From Rhodoplanes tepidamans (GTDB taxonomy: Bacteria; Pseudomonadota; Alphaproteobacteria; Rhizobiales; Xanthobacteraceae), in assembly GCF_030813915.1 (NCBI RefSeq), contig NZ_JAUSUJ010000026.1:35331-99330 (forward strand): 64,000 nucleotides of DNA. Reading direction: 5' to 3'. Numbering within the stretch: the stretch's first letter is position 1; each line of letters begins with the position of its first letter. Under the pieces are notes generated by a model. It ran no database searches. It saw only the letters and a program-made list of their open reading frames with translations, and had not been told where the DNA came from. Made by a program: the position numbers and the translations under genes. This document shows positions 8,172 through 15,980 of this stretch, piece after piece.

Positions 8172-9173
8172 TCACTTGCCCAGCGCCTTCGACACGAAGG
8201 TCGCGTCCCAGGCGCCGTCGATCTGGCCGGAGACGTCCTTCTGGATCACGCCGAGATCCGCGAAGGCCTTGGCCTGCCGCTTGATCTGGTCCGGCGAGAT
8301 GACCTCGCCCAGCGTGATGATCCTGGACGCCTTCGCGGCGATGTCGGGCTGCATGCCGGACAGCTTCGCATAGGCCTCGGCGAACTTCGCCGGGTCCTTC
8401 TTGAGCTGCTCCTGGGCGGCCAGATAGGCCCAGACGAAGCGCTCGACGGCGTCGCGCTTCTTGGTCGCCGCGGTCTTCGACGCCATGATCATGCCGAGCT
8501 CGGCGCCGACCGCCTTGGATGACGAGTATTCGAGGTTCTTGGCGAAGAAGCCGTAGCCCTCCATCACCGGGATGGATTCGAACGGCTCCCAGGTGACGAT
8601 GCCGTCGACCTCGCCCTTCTTCAGCGCCTGGTCGAAATTGGCGCCGCCGCCCTGGATGTTGACGGCCTGGAAGCTCGTATAGGGCACGCCCTTCTCGACC
8701 AGCGTCGCGGCGAACTGGAACCAGACCGCCGAGCCGGGCGCGATGGCGATCTTCTTGCCCTTCAGGTCGTTCCAGGAGTCGAGCGTCACGCCCTTGCGGC
8801 CGATCACGTATTTGGGCGAGGAGCCGACCCCCATGAGGCCGACCACGTCGGTCGAGCCCTGGGCCAGCGAGATGGCGAGATCGGCGGGGCCGACCGAGGC
8901 GACGTCGAGCGAGCCGGCGAGCAGCGCCGTGCGGGCGTCGGCGTAGCGGGCGAACTCGACGAGCTCCAGCTCGACGCCGAGGCGCTTGAGCGTGTCGCCG
9001 ATCATCAGCATCGGCGCGAGATGGCCGACCTTCTGGTAGCCGACCGTGAGCTTCACGGGCGCGGCGAGCGGCTTCGGCTCCGGCCCGGCGGCGGCCGCCG
9101 GCGCGGCGGCGACGAGCGGCGAGGTGATCGCCAGCGCGGCGACGGCGATGAAGGCGAGGACTCTACGGCGCAT
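8172..9173 (-). CDS. ABC transporter substrate-binding protein, SsuA/NMT1 family
   Basis: A 333-residue periplasmic binding protein. I choose the ATG at 9173 because a perfect AGGAGG ends 6 nt before it; an ATG at 9179 would touch the AGGAGG directly. The signal peptide MRRRVLAFIAVAALAITS continues to an AAA cleavage site near residue 30. The mature domain starts PVKLTVGYQKVGHLAP and shows the family patterns LLAGSLDVASVGPADL and DGIVTWEPF. It heads the importer operon with the permease and ATPase genes downstream. The gap before it in transcription (9174-9366) contains a large palindrome. The ligand is unknown. Confidence 0.88.
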   Translation of the reverse strand: MRRRVLAFIAVAALAITSPLVAAAPAAAAGPEPKPLAAPVKLTVGYQKVGHLAPMLMIGDTLKRLGVELELVEFARYADARTALLAGSLDVASVGPADLAISLAQGSTDVVGLMGVGSSPKYVIGRKGVTLDSWNDLKGKKIAIAPGSAVWFQFAATLVEKGVPYTSFQAVNIQGGGANFDQALKKGEVDGIVTWEPFESIPVMEGYGFFAKNLEYSSSKAVGAELGMIMASKTAATKKRDAVERFVWAYLAAQEQLKKDPAKFAEAYAKLSGMQPDIAAKASRIITLGEVISPDQIKRQAKAFADLGVIQKDVSGQIDGAWDATFVSKALGK

Positions 9174-9239
9174 CGGCATCCTCCTGGTCGGACGGGGGTG
9201 GGCATGCTGCGTCAGGTCGAAGTCGGCTCGTTCTCGCTC

Positions 9240-9352
9240 CGGTCATTCCGGGGCGCACGCGCGAGCGTGCGAACCCGGAATCCAGCGACGGGCTCGTGCC
9301 GTGGGCTGGATTCCGGGTTCGCGGACCTGCGGTCCGCGCCCCGGAATGACCG
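9240..9352. repeat. Large dispersed palindrome, best-preserved copy
   Basis: This copy is a perfect nested inverted repeat. The outer arms are CGGTCATTCCGGGGCGC and its reverse complement, at 9240-9256 and 9336-9352. The inner arms are GCGAACCCGGAATCCAGC (9269-9286) and its reverse complement (9305-9322). A third small hairpin, GCGGACC-TGC-GGTCCGC, lies on the right side at 9321-9337. It sits between the CoA-transferase stop and the binding-protein start, so it separates two minus-strand operons. Similar copies occur near 4.4, 42.8, 49.4 and 53.8 kb. Confidence 0.85.
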
Positions 9353-9366
9353 GGTGAGGTTCCTCA

Positions 9367-10557
9367 TCAGATCACCCGCTCCTTGCGGAGCGCCTCGATC
9401 TCGTCGCCGCCGAGGCCGAGCTCGGCGAGGATCTCGTCGTTGTGGGCGCCGGCGGCGGGCAGCAGCGACGCCACCGCGGCCGGGGTGCGGGTCATCTCGA
9501 TCGGCTGGCCGACCAGTTGCAGGGTGCCGCGCTCGGCGTCCTCCACCGGCACCGCCATGCCGAGATGCTGCACCTGCGGGTCGGCGAACACCTCGTCGAT
9601 CCGGTAGATCGGCCCGGCCGGCACGTGCGCCTCCTCCAGCGCGGTGAGCCATGCCTGCGAGGTCCTGCGGGCGAACACGGCGGCGAGCCGATCCTTCAAC
9701 GCGTCGCGGTTGCGCAGGCGGTTCTCCTGGCAGTCGTAGTCGGGGTGGGTGGCGAGCGCCGGCTCGCCGATCGCTTCGCAAAAAGCGCGCCACTGGCCCT
9801 GGCCGCCGACCCCGATGTTGATCCAGCCGTCGGCGGTGCGCACCACGCCCATCGGGGTCGTGTAGGGATGGTCGTTGCCGGCCTGCTGCGGCACCTCGCC
9901 GTCGATCAGGTACTTGGCGGCCTGGAAGTCCATCATGGCGATCTGCGCCTGCAGCAGCGACGAGCGCACCCACTGGCCCTCGCCGGAGCGGGCGCGCTCC
10001 TGCAGCGCCACCAGGATGCCGATCGCCGCGTAGAGGCCGGCGGAGGAGTCGGCGACGGCGATGCCGGCCCGCACCGGGCCCTGGCCGGGCAGGCCCGTCA
10101 CCCACATCAGGCCGCCCATGCCCTGCGCGATCTGATCGAATCCGGGGCGGTGCCGGTACGGCCCGTCCTGGCCGAAGCCGGAGATCGAGGCGAGGATGAT
10201 GCGCGGGTTGACGGCCTTGAGGTCCTCGTAGGCGATGCCGAGCCGCGCCTTCACGTCGGGGCGGAAGTTCTCCACCACCACGTCGGCGGCCGCCACCATG
10301 CGCTTGAACACCGCGAGGCCCTTCGGCGACTTCAGGTTCAGGGTCACCGAGCGCTTGTTGCGATGCAGGTTCTGCATGTCGGCGCCGTTGCGGGCGCCGC
10401 TCATGCCCTCGTTGGGATCGACGCCGGCCGGCGCCTCGATCTTGATCACGTCGGCGCCGAAGTCGGCGAACACGCGGCAGCAGGTCGGGCCGGCCCGCAC
10501 CCGGGTGAGATCGAGGATGCGCAGGCCGGCGAGCGCCGGCGCGGGGGACGTGGTCAT
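9367..10557 (-). CDS. CaiB/BaiF-type (family III) CoA-transferase
   Basis: A 396-residue cytoplasmic enzyme that moves CoA between carboxylic acids. It begins with the typical LAGLRILDLTRVRAGP segment. It has the family's ENFRPDV and ISGFGQDGPYRHRPGFD segments, and the likely catalytic aspartate D170 in AGIAVADSSAGLY. Its ATG overlaps the amidase stop codon (ATGA), so translation is coupled. With the amidase and acyl-CoA dehydrogenase genes upstream, it probably activates an acid released by the amidase so that the dehydrogenase can act on the CoA ester. The order amide, acid, acyl-CoA, enoyl-CoA is inference. Confidence 0.9.
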   Translation of the reverse strand: MTTSPAPALAGLRILDLTRVRAGPTCCRVFADFGADVIKIEAPAGVDPNEGMSGARNGADMQNLHRNKRSVTLNLKSPKGLAVFKRMVAAADVVVENFRPDVKARLGIAYEDLKAVNPRIILASISGFGQDGPYRHRPGFDQIAQGMGGLMWVTGLPGQGPVRAGIAVADSSAGLYAAIGILVALQERARSGEGQWVRSSLLQAQIAMMDFQAAKYLIDGEVPQQAGNDHPYTTPMGVVRTADGWINIGVGGQGQWRAFCEAIGEPALATHPDYDCQENRLRNRDALKDRLAAVFARRTSQAWLTALEEAHVPAGPIYRIDEVFADPQVQHLGMAVPVEDAERGTLQLVGQPIEMTRTPAAVASLLPAAGAHNDEILAELGLGGDEIEALRKERVI

Positions 10558-11873
10558 GCGGCCCATCCTGTGGTGATCGTGTCGGCCACGGCGCGCGGCA
10601 CCCGGCCGTGCCACCCGGTCCGCGCCTGGACGGCGCGGCCGAGCGCCAGAAGCTGCGCCTCGGCGCCGGGCCGGCCGACGAGCTGGAGGCCGACCGGCAG
10701 GCCGGCCGGGTCGAAGCCCGCCGGCAGCGCCAGCGCCGGCAGGCCGAGATGGTTGACGAAGCGGGTGAAGCGGCTGAGCGCATAGAGGCGCTTCGGGTCG
10801 AAGGCGGGGTCGCCCGGCGTCACCCCGGCGACGCGCGGCGTGGCGATCGGCATCACGGGCAGGATCGCCACGTCGGCTCCGCCCAGCATGGCGGCGAGGA
10901 ACGCCTCGCGCAGCGGCGCGCGGGCGGCGCGCGAGTCGGCGAGCGCCCGGTCGTCGATCGCGAGGCCCTTGGCGAGGCGCCTGCGCAGCACCGGCTCGGT
11001 GCCGGGGTCGTCGATCAGCGCCGCGTGGGTGCGGGCCGCCTCCGCCTGCATCAGGGCGAGGACGTGCCGGTCGGCCGTCTCGGGGAAGCCGGGCCGGGAG
11101 GTCACCGCGACGGCCAGCGCCGCGATCGCGTCGATCGCCTCCTCGCAGGCGCGGGCGACGGCGGGCTCGCTCTCGTCGAGGGCGTCGTCGAGTACCACGG
11201 CACGGCGCGGCAGCGCGGCGGCCTCGGGCGCCGTGCCGGACAGCACCGGCCAGACACGGCTGAGATCGGCGGCGCTGCGGGCGAGCACGCCGACCGTGTC
11301 GAGGCTCGGGGCGAGCGGCATCACGCCGTCGAGCGGCAGCGTGCCGTGCGTGGGCTTCAGCGCCGTGACGCCGCAGCACGCCGCCGGGATGCGCACCGAG
11401 CCGCCGGTGTCGGAGCCGAGCGCGACGTCGCAGCAGCCGGCCGCCACCAGCGCGGCCGAGCCGCTCGACGAGCCGCCGACGATGCGGTCGAAATCCCAGG
11501 GGTTCAGGACGCGCCCGCGGGACGCGTTGTGGCCGGAGGGCTCGTAGGCGAGCTCGGTCATCTCGGCGGTCGCCACCAGCACGGCGCCGGCGGCGTCGAG
11601 CCGGCGCAGCACGGCGGCGCGCGGCGCGAGCCCGGTGCACGGCGTCGCGCGGCCCCAGCTCGGCGCGTGCACGCCGGTCGCGATCATGTCCTTGGCGGCG
11701 ACCGTGAGGCCGGCGAGCGGGCCGTCGACGGCGGGTGCGGCCGGCATCGCGGCGACCACGGCGCCGAGCCGGCGGCCGAGCGTGGCGATCGCCTCGTGGG
11801 CGAGCGCCGGGCCGGCGCGGCGCTGCGCCTCGTCGCGGGACTCCCAGTCGGCGAACCTCCGGGTCGTCCCCAT
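10554..11873 (-). CDS. Amidase signature family hydrolase
   Basis: A 439-residue amidase (GatA-like fold). The Ser-cisSer-Lys triad is visible: the lysine in TVAAKDMIATG, the cis-serine in GGSSSGSAALVAAG, and the nucleophile in LGSDTGGSVRIPAA. The ATG at 11873 is chosen because GAGGTG lies 6 nt upstream and the upstream extension runs into the acyl-CoA dehydrogenase gene. It starts 7 nt after the dehydrogenase stop and overlaps the CoA-transferase start by 4 nt. It is cytoplasmic and probably hydrolyses a small amide taken up by a neighbouring transporter. The paired LLDERR-type C-terminal domain of GatA is not seen. Confidence 0.9.
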   Translation of the reverse strand: MGTTRRFADWESRDEAQRRAGPALAHEAIATLGRRLGAVVAAMPAAPAVDGPLAGLTVAAKDMIATGVHAPSWGRATPCTGLAPRAAVLRRLDAAGAVLVATAEMTELAYEPSGHNASRGRVLNPWDFDRIVGGSSSGSAALVAAGCCDVALGSDTGGSVRIPAACCGVTALKPTHGTLPLDGVMPLAPSLDTVGVLARSAADLSRVWPVLSGTAPEAAALPRRAVVLDDALDESEPAVARACEEAIDAIAALAVAVTSRPGFPETADRHVLALMQAEAARTHAALIDDPGTEPVLRRRLAKGLAIDDRALADSRAARAPLREAFLAAMLGGADVAILPVMPIATPRVAGVTPGDPAFDPKRLYALSRFTRFVNHLGLPALALPAGFDPAGLPVGLQLVGRPGAEAQLLALGRAVQARTGWHGRVPRAVADTITTGWAA

Positions 11874-11880
11874 CGTCACC

Positions 11881-13050
11881 TCAATAGGATCGCGGGAGGC
11901 CGAGCACGTGCTCTCCCACATAGGCGAGGATCAGGTTCGATGAGATCGGCGCCACCTGATAGAGCCGGGTCTCGCGGAATTTTCGCTCGACGTCGTACTC
12001 GGCCGCGAAGCCGAAGCCGCCATGCGTCTGCAGGCAGGCATTGGCCGCCTCCCACGAGGCGTCGGCGGCGAGCAGCTTCGCCATGTTGGCCTCGGCGCCG
12101 CACGGCTGTCCGGCGTCGTGAAGCGCCGCCGCCTTGAACCGCATCAGGCTCGCGGCCTCGACATGGATATGCGCCTGGGCGATGGGGAACTGGATGCCCT
12201 GGTTCTGGCCGATCGGCCGGCCGAACACGACGCGGTCGCGCCCGTAGCCGACCGCCTTGTCGACGAACCAGTGGCCGTCGCCGATGCATTCGGCGGCGAT
12301 CAGGGTGCGCTCGGCGTTGAGGCCTTCGAGGATGTAGCGGAAGCCCTCGCCCTCCTGGCCGATCAGGTTCTCGGCCGGGATCTCGAGCGCGTCGAAGAAC
12401 ACCTCGTTGGTCTCGTGATTGACCATGTTGCGGATCGGCCGCACCGTCATGCCGGCCTTCGTCGCCTCGGCGACGTCGACCAGGAACACCGAGAGGCCGT
12501 GCGACTTCTTCTTCACCTGGTCGAGCGGCGTGGTGCGGGCCAGCAGGATCATCAGGTCGGAGTGCTGCAGCCGCGACGTCCACACCTTCTGGCCGTTGAC
12601 GACGTACCGGTCGCCCTGCTTCACCGCCGTGGTCTTGAGCTTCGTCGTGTCGGAGCCGGTGGTCGGCTCGGTGACGGCCATCGACTGCATGCGGATCTCG
12701 CCCGAGGCGATGCGCGGCAGGATGCGGCTCTTCTGCTCGGCCGAGCCGGCGCGCAGCAGCGTCGACATGTTGTACATCTGGCCGTGGCAGGCGCCCGAGT
12801 TGCCGCCCGCCCGGTTGATCTCCTCCAGGATGATCGACGCCTCGGTGACGCCGAGGCCGGAGCCGCCGTATTCCTGCGGGATCAGCGCGGCGAGCCAGCC
12901 GGCCTTGGTCAGCGCGTCGACGAACGCTTCCGGATAGGCGGCGGTCTCGTCGAGCCTGCGCCAGTACTCGGCCGGGAAGTCGGCGCACAGCGCCCGCACG
13001 GCCTCGCGGATGTCCTGGTGATCGGTGGTCGACGGCAGAGTCAGCGGCAT
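11881..13050 (-). CDS. Acyl-CoA dehydrogenase family protein
   Basis: A 389-residue FAD enzyme of the acyl-CoA dehydrogenase family. The beta-domain flavin motif is at MAVTEPTTGSDTTKLKTTA, and the C-terminal domain has the conserved QTHGGFGFAAEYDVERKFRE. The segment after this, RLYQVAPISSNLILAYVGE, replaces the usual IYEGTSEI, so the common catalytic glutamate is not at its normal place. A GAGGA precedes the ATG by 6 nt. This is the first gene of the dehydrogenase-amidase-CoA-transferase operon, with a possible LysR-type site at 13121-13137 upstream. It may oxidise a non-standard acyl-CoA or act as a flavin monooxygenase-like relative. Confidence 0.9.
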   Translation of the reverse strand: MPLTLPSTTDHQDIREAVRALCADFPAEYWRRLDETAAYPEAFVDALTKAGWLAALIPQEYGGSGLGVTEASIILEEINRAGGNSGACHGQMYNMSTLLRAGSAEQKSRILPRIASGEIRMQSMAVTEPTTGSDTTKLKTTAVKQGDRYVVNGQKVWTSRLQHSDLMILLARTTPLDQVKKKSHGLSVFLVDVAEATKAGMTVRPIRNMVNHETNEVFFDALEIPAENLIGQEGEGFRYILEGLNAERTLIAAECIGDGHWFVDKAVGYGRDRVVFGRPIGQNQGIQFPIAQAHIHVEAASLMRFKAAALHDAGQPCGAEANMAKLLAADASWEAANACLQTHGGFGFAAEYDVERKFRETRLYQVAPISSNLILAYVGEHVLGLPRSY

Positions 13051-13120
13051 CGATCGTCCTCGTGTCCAGACGGTAACGGGGCGGCACGGGTGTTTGGAAT
13101 CAGAAATCGGCCGAGGCTGG

Positions 13121-13137
13121 TTTCGCGGAATTCGAAA
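13121..13137. promoter_or_regulatory. Possible LysR-type operator before the acyl-CoA dehydrogenase operon
   Basis: The 17-bp imperfect palindrome TTTCGCGGAATTCGAAA has 5-bp perfect arms TTTCG and CGAAA and fits the T-N11-A pattern of LysR regulators. It lies 71-87 nt upstream of the dehydrogenase ATG, a normal place for activation, and a LysR gene is the next gene upstream. Binding is inferred, not shown. Confidence 0.4.
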
Positions 13138-13164
13138 TGGGCGGCAAGGCGGGCGCCGGCTTCA

Positions 13165-13185
13165 CCTCTCCCCGGCGGGCAGAGG
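13165..13185. repeat. Short CCTCTCCCC palindrome
   Basis: An imperfect 21-bp inverted repeat with outer CCTCT/AGAGG arms around CCC and GGG. It matches the start of the compound repeat at 4383 and resembles the convergent-gap hairpins at 46.27 and 50.42 kb. It lies between the LysR stop and the acyl-CoA dehydrogenase operon, where it could end LysR transcription, but no T-tract follows. Confidence 0.5.
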
Positions 13186-13281
13186 GGCCCGGTGCCCGCG
13201 GCTGGTCCGAAGCAGGAGACCGACCGCCCCGGAGGCGAGCCGGCTCTACGGTGCGCCTCGCAGTATGACCGTGACGCGCGA

Positions 13282-14247
13282 TCACCGCCCCGCCGGTACC
13301 TTGCGCGCTGCGCTGCGCCCGAGCGGCCTGGGGCGCTTCGGGATGGTCGCGGGTTTGTCCGTCAGGAAATCGATCAGCCGCCGGGCCGGCGGCGCGGGCT
13401 CTTCGGCGGCGAGGACGCAGATGGCGTATTCGCGCGCCGCCCACGGCTCGGCGAGGCGGACGAGCCGCAGCCCCATGGCGTCGGCGAGCGGCTGCACGGC
13501 CTTCTCGGGCAGGATGCCGATGCCGAGGCCCTCGGAGATCATCAGGCACATCACTTCGAAGCTGCGCACCTGCACCCGCGTCTTCATGACGCGGCCGAGC
13601 TCGCGGGCCCGGAAGGACAGCAGCCGGTGCACGGCGGTGCCGCTTTCGAGCGCGACCAGATCCTCGTCGAGGATGTCGGCGAAGGCGAGCGCCTTGCGGC
13701 CGGCGAGCGGGTGGTCGCCGGGCAGCGCCACGGCGAGCTGGTCGCCCTCGTAGGGGGTGACGGCGAGGCCGTCGACCTCGCCGCTCTTCACGATGACGCC
13801 GAGATCGGCCTGCTTGTGCAGCACCGCGTCGATGGTCGATTCGCTCGGCCGCTCCTCCAGGTCGAGCTTGATCTGCGGATTGGCGGCGACGAAGCGCGAG
13901 AGGTCGTGGGCGAGGCGATGCACCAGCACCGAGCTCGACGCGCACACCCGGACGTAGCCGCGCACGCCGAGCCGGTGCTCCTCCAGGTTCACCTGCAGCT
14001 TCTCGCCGAGGCGGAGCACGTCGCGGGCGTAGTTCATCATCGTGATGCCGGCGGCGGTCGGCTCGATGCCGTGCGGCCGGCGGACGATGAGCCGGGTGCC
14101 GACCTCGTGCTCCAGCAGGCCGACGCGGCGGCTCGCCGCGGACAGCGCGATGTTGAGCCGCTCCGACGCCTTGCTCATGCTGCGCAGCTCGCAGGCGGTG
14201 AGGAAGATGCGGAGCGTCTGGAGATCGTGGGAGAGCAGGGCGCGCAT
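13282..14247 (-). CDS. LysR-family transcriptional regulator
   Basis: A 321-residue DNA-binding regulator. The N-terminal winged helix-turn-helix reads LQTLRIFLTACELRSMSKAS followed by ERLNIALSAASRRVGLLEHE, with the helix-turn-helix at about residues 20-60. The effector domain follows, with VRVCASSSVLVHRLAHDLSRF at its start. It is on the same strand as, and upstream of, the acyl-CoA dehydrogenase operon, with a 231-nt gap holding a LysR-like palindrome, so that operon is its most likely target. The C-terminal tail (KRPRPLGRSAARKVPAGR) is basic and extends past the usual domain end. The effector is unknown. Confidence 0.9.
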   Translation of the reverse strand: MRALLSHDLQTLRIFLTACELRSMSKASERLNIALSAASRRVGLLEHEVGTRLIVRRPHGIEPTAAGITMMNYARDVLRLGEKLQVNLEEHRLGVRGYVRVCASSSVLVHRLAHDLSRFVAANPQIKLDLEERPSESTIDAVLHKQADLGVIVKSGEVDGLAVTPYEGDQLAVALPGDHPLAGRKALAFADILDEDLVALESGTAVHRLLSFRARELGRVMKTRVQVRSFEVMCLMISEGLGIGILPEKAVQPLADAMGLRLVRLAEPWAAREYAICVLAAEEPAPPARRLIDFLTDKPATIPKRPRPLGRSAARKVPAGR

Positions 14248-14365
14248 GCGGGTCGGGGCTCGGGGGCACGCCGGAGAGCGGCGCGCCCCGGCACCATAGC
14301 ACGCGGGCCCGAGCGGCGGGGAGGCGGTGACCTCGTCTCCGCCGCACGTCGTTCATCGAGCCGGG

Positions 14366-15217
14366 CTACGCTCCCGGAGCCAACGCACAGCGGCGCACGC
14401 CGTTGCGGAACGCCCGCGGCGTCGAGCCGAGATGCTGCAGGAAGAAACGGGTGAAGTGGCTCGGGGCGGAGAAGCCGAGCCGCGCGGCGATGGCGTGGAT
14501 CGGCATCGTCGACGTCCCCAGCATCTCGATCGCCGCCTCGATGCACAGCGCGTTGGCGTAGACCCGGGGGCTCACGCCCGTGCAGGCGCGGAACAGCTCG
14601 AAGAAGCGCGAGCGCGACAGGCCGGCGAGCGCCGCGCCGGCGTCGATGTCGAGCGCCATGCCGGGATTGTCCCGCATGTGCAGGATGGCGCGCCTGATTC
14701 GATAGTCGCTCGGCCGCGGGTCGGCGCGATGTCCCTCGCCGAGATCGGCCGCGCCGTAGCAGGTCACCACGGCCCGGAACAGCAGGTCGCAGGCGCGGTC
14801 GAGCGCGTCGTCGTCCACGGCATCGTCCCGCATCAGGGCCAGCACCCGGTCGGCTTCCGCCTGCACGGCCGGCACGAGCGGCGCCCGCGGGGTGGAGAAC
14901 ACCCGGCGGCGGCCCGCCGCGATCGCCGCCTGAACGGAGCGCTCGAACCAGTAGGGGGCGATGTAGAGGGCGAGGAGCTGGGCCGTCGCTCCGTCGGCCA
15001 GAGGCAGCCCGGCATGGACGGCCCAGGGGTCGATCAGCACGGCAGAGCCGGCATCGAGAAGCTGCTCACGGCCCTCCACCCGGAAGATCGCGTCCGCCCC
15101 CGACACCTTGATCAGGGCGTGCGCCTGGGCGTGGGCGTGCTCGGCGATGGTCGGCGTGCGCTCCAGAAGCGCGACCCGGCCGAACCGGCCGACGAAGACC
15201 CGAACCTCGCCCGTCAT
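14366..15217 (-). CDS. AraC-family transcriptional regulator
   Basis: A 283-residue regulator with an N-terminal cupin-like sensing domain (about residues 5-150) and a C-terminal AraC double helix-turn-helix. The first helix-turn-helix is at LDIDAGAALAGLSRSRFFEL and the second at IHAIAARLGFSAPSHFTRFF. A GGAGG lies 6 nt before the ATG at 15217, which settles the start. It is divergent from the isochorismatase-ABC operon at 15355, so it likely controls that operon. A pair of AGGTAA direct repeats 20 bp apart in the shared gap could be its half-sites. Confidence 0.9.
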   Translation of the reverse strand: MTGEVRVFVGRFGRVALLERTPTIAEHAHAQAHALIKVSGADAIFRVEGREQLLDAGSAVLIDPWAVHAGLPLADGATAQLLALYIAPYWFERSVQAAIAAGRRRVFSTPRAPLVPAVQAEADRVLALMRDDAVDDDALDRACDLLFRAVVTCYGAADLGEGHRADPRPSDYRIRRAILHMRDNPGMALDIDAGAALAGLSRSRFFELFRACTGVSPRVYANALCIEAAIEMLGTSTMPIHAIAARLGFSAPSHFTRFFLQHLGSTPRAFRNGVRRCALAPGA

Positions 15218-15266
15218 CGCGAACCTCCACGGACCGGGAGGGTAGGGATCGTCAAATCGGACCACA

Positions 15267-15292
15267 AGGTAATTTTCCGGCCCGTCAGGTAA
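15267..15292. promoter_or_regulatory. Possible AraC half-sites in the divergent gap
   Basis: AGGTAA occurs at 15267-15272 and again at 15287-15292, exactly 20 bp apart and in the same orientation. Direct half-sites about two helical turns apart are typical of AraC-family operators. They lie between the divergent AraC gene and the hydrolase-ABC operon. Confidence 0.4.
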
Positions 15293-15354
15293 CGACAGCG
15301 CGGCGGACCGGCGGCATGCTCCCGACAGGCTTCACGGTTCGGAGGGGTCGGCCC

Positions 15355-15978
15355 ATGCCCGACGCGTCTGCTCGCTATCTCGACCCGGCCCTGCTGATCG
15401 TCGACATGCAGAACGACTTCGTGCGGGTCGGCGCGCCGCTCGAAGTGCCGGACGCCCGCGCGACCCTGCCCAGCCACGCCCGGCTGATCGCGGCGTTCCG
15501 GGCCAAGGGGCTGCCGGTCGTCTACACCAAGTTCCTGTCGACCGAGGAGCCTTCGCTGCTGTGGACCTGGTCGCCGCAATGCGCGCCGCCCGTCTGCCTG
15601 TGCCGCCGTGGCGTGTCTCGCGTGTACGGCGACGCCGCGGGCCCGCTCGACTGCACCGACGTGGTGACCGAGATCCATCCCCAGCCCGACGATCTCGTCG
15701 TCGAGAAATACGGCTACAGCGGCTTCCACGGCACCTCGCTGTCGGGCCGGTTGCGCCAGAAGGGCGTGCGCTCGCTGGTGGTCACCGGCACGGTGACGCA
15801 GATCTGCGTCGAGGATACGGCCCGCGGGGCGTTTCATCACGGCTTCCGCACCACAATGGTCGAGGACGCCGTGTCGTCCTTCGCGCCCGAGCTGCACGCC
15901 GCCGCGCTTAAGAACTTCGCCATGAAGTTCGGCTGGGTGGACAGCTCCGCCTCGGTCGTCGCGGCGCTCGGAGCGTGA
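15355..15978 (+). CDS. Isochorismatase-family cysteine hydrolase
   Basis: A 207-residue cytoplasmic hydrolase. The catalytic triad is visible: D17 in LIVDMQNDF, K118 in VVEKYGYSGF, and C151 in GTVTQICVEDTARGA. A GGAGG sits 9 nt before the ATG at 15355, which decides the start. Family members cleave amides such as nicotinamide, N-carbamoylsarcosine, ureidoacrylate or biuret. It is the first gene of an operon with a complete sugar-type ABC importer, so the importer may bring in its substrate, possibly an amide. A cysteine-rich insert (CAPPVCLCRRG, residues 76-86) is unusual. The exact substrate is unknown. Confidence 0.87.
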   Translation: MPDASARYLDPALLIVDMQNDFVRVGAPLEVPDARATLPSHARLIAAFRAKGLPVVYTKFLSTEEPSLLWTWSPQCAPPVCLCRRGVSRVYGDAAGPLDCTDVVTEIHPQPDDLVVEKYGYSGFHGTSLSGRLRQKGVRSLVVTGTVTQICVEDTARGAFHHGFRTTMVEDAVSSFAPELHAAALKNFAMKFGWVDSSASVVAALGA

Positions 15979-15980
15979 CC

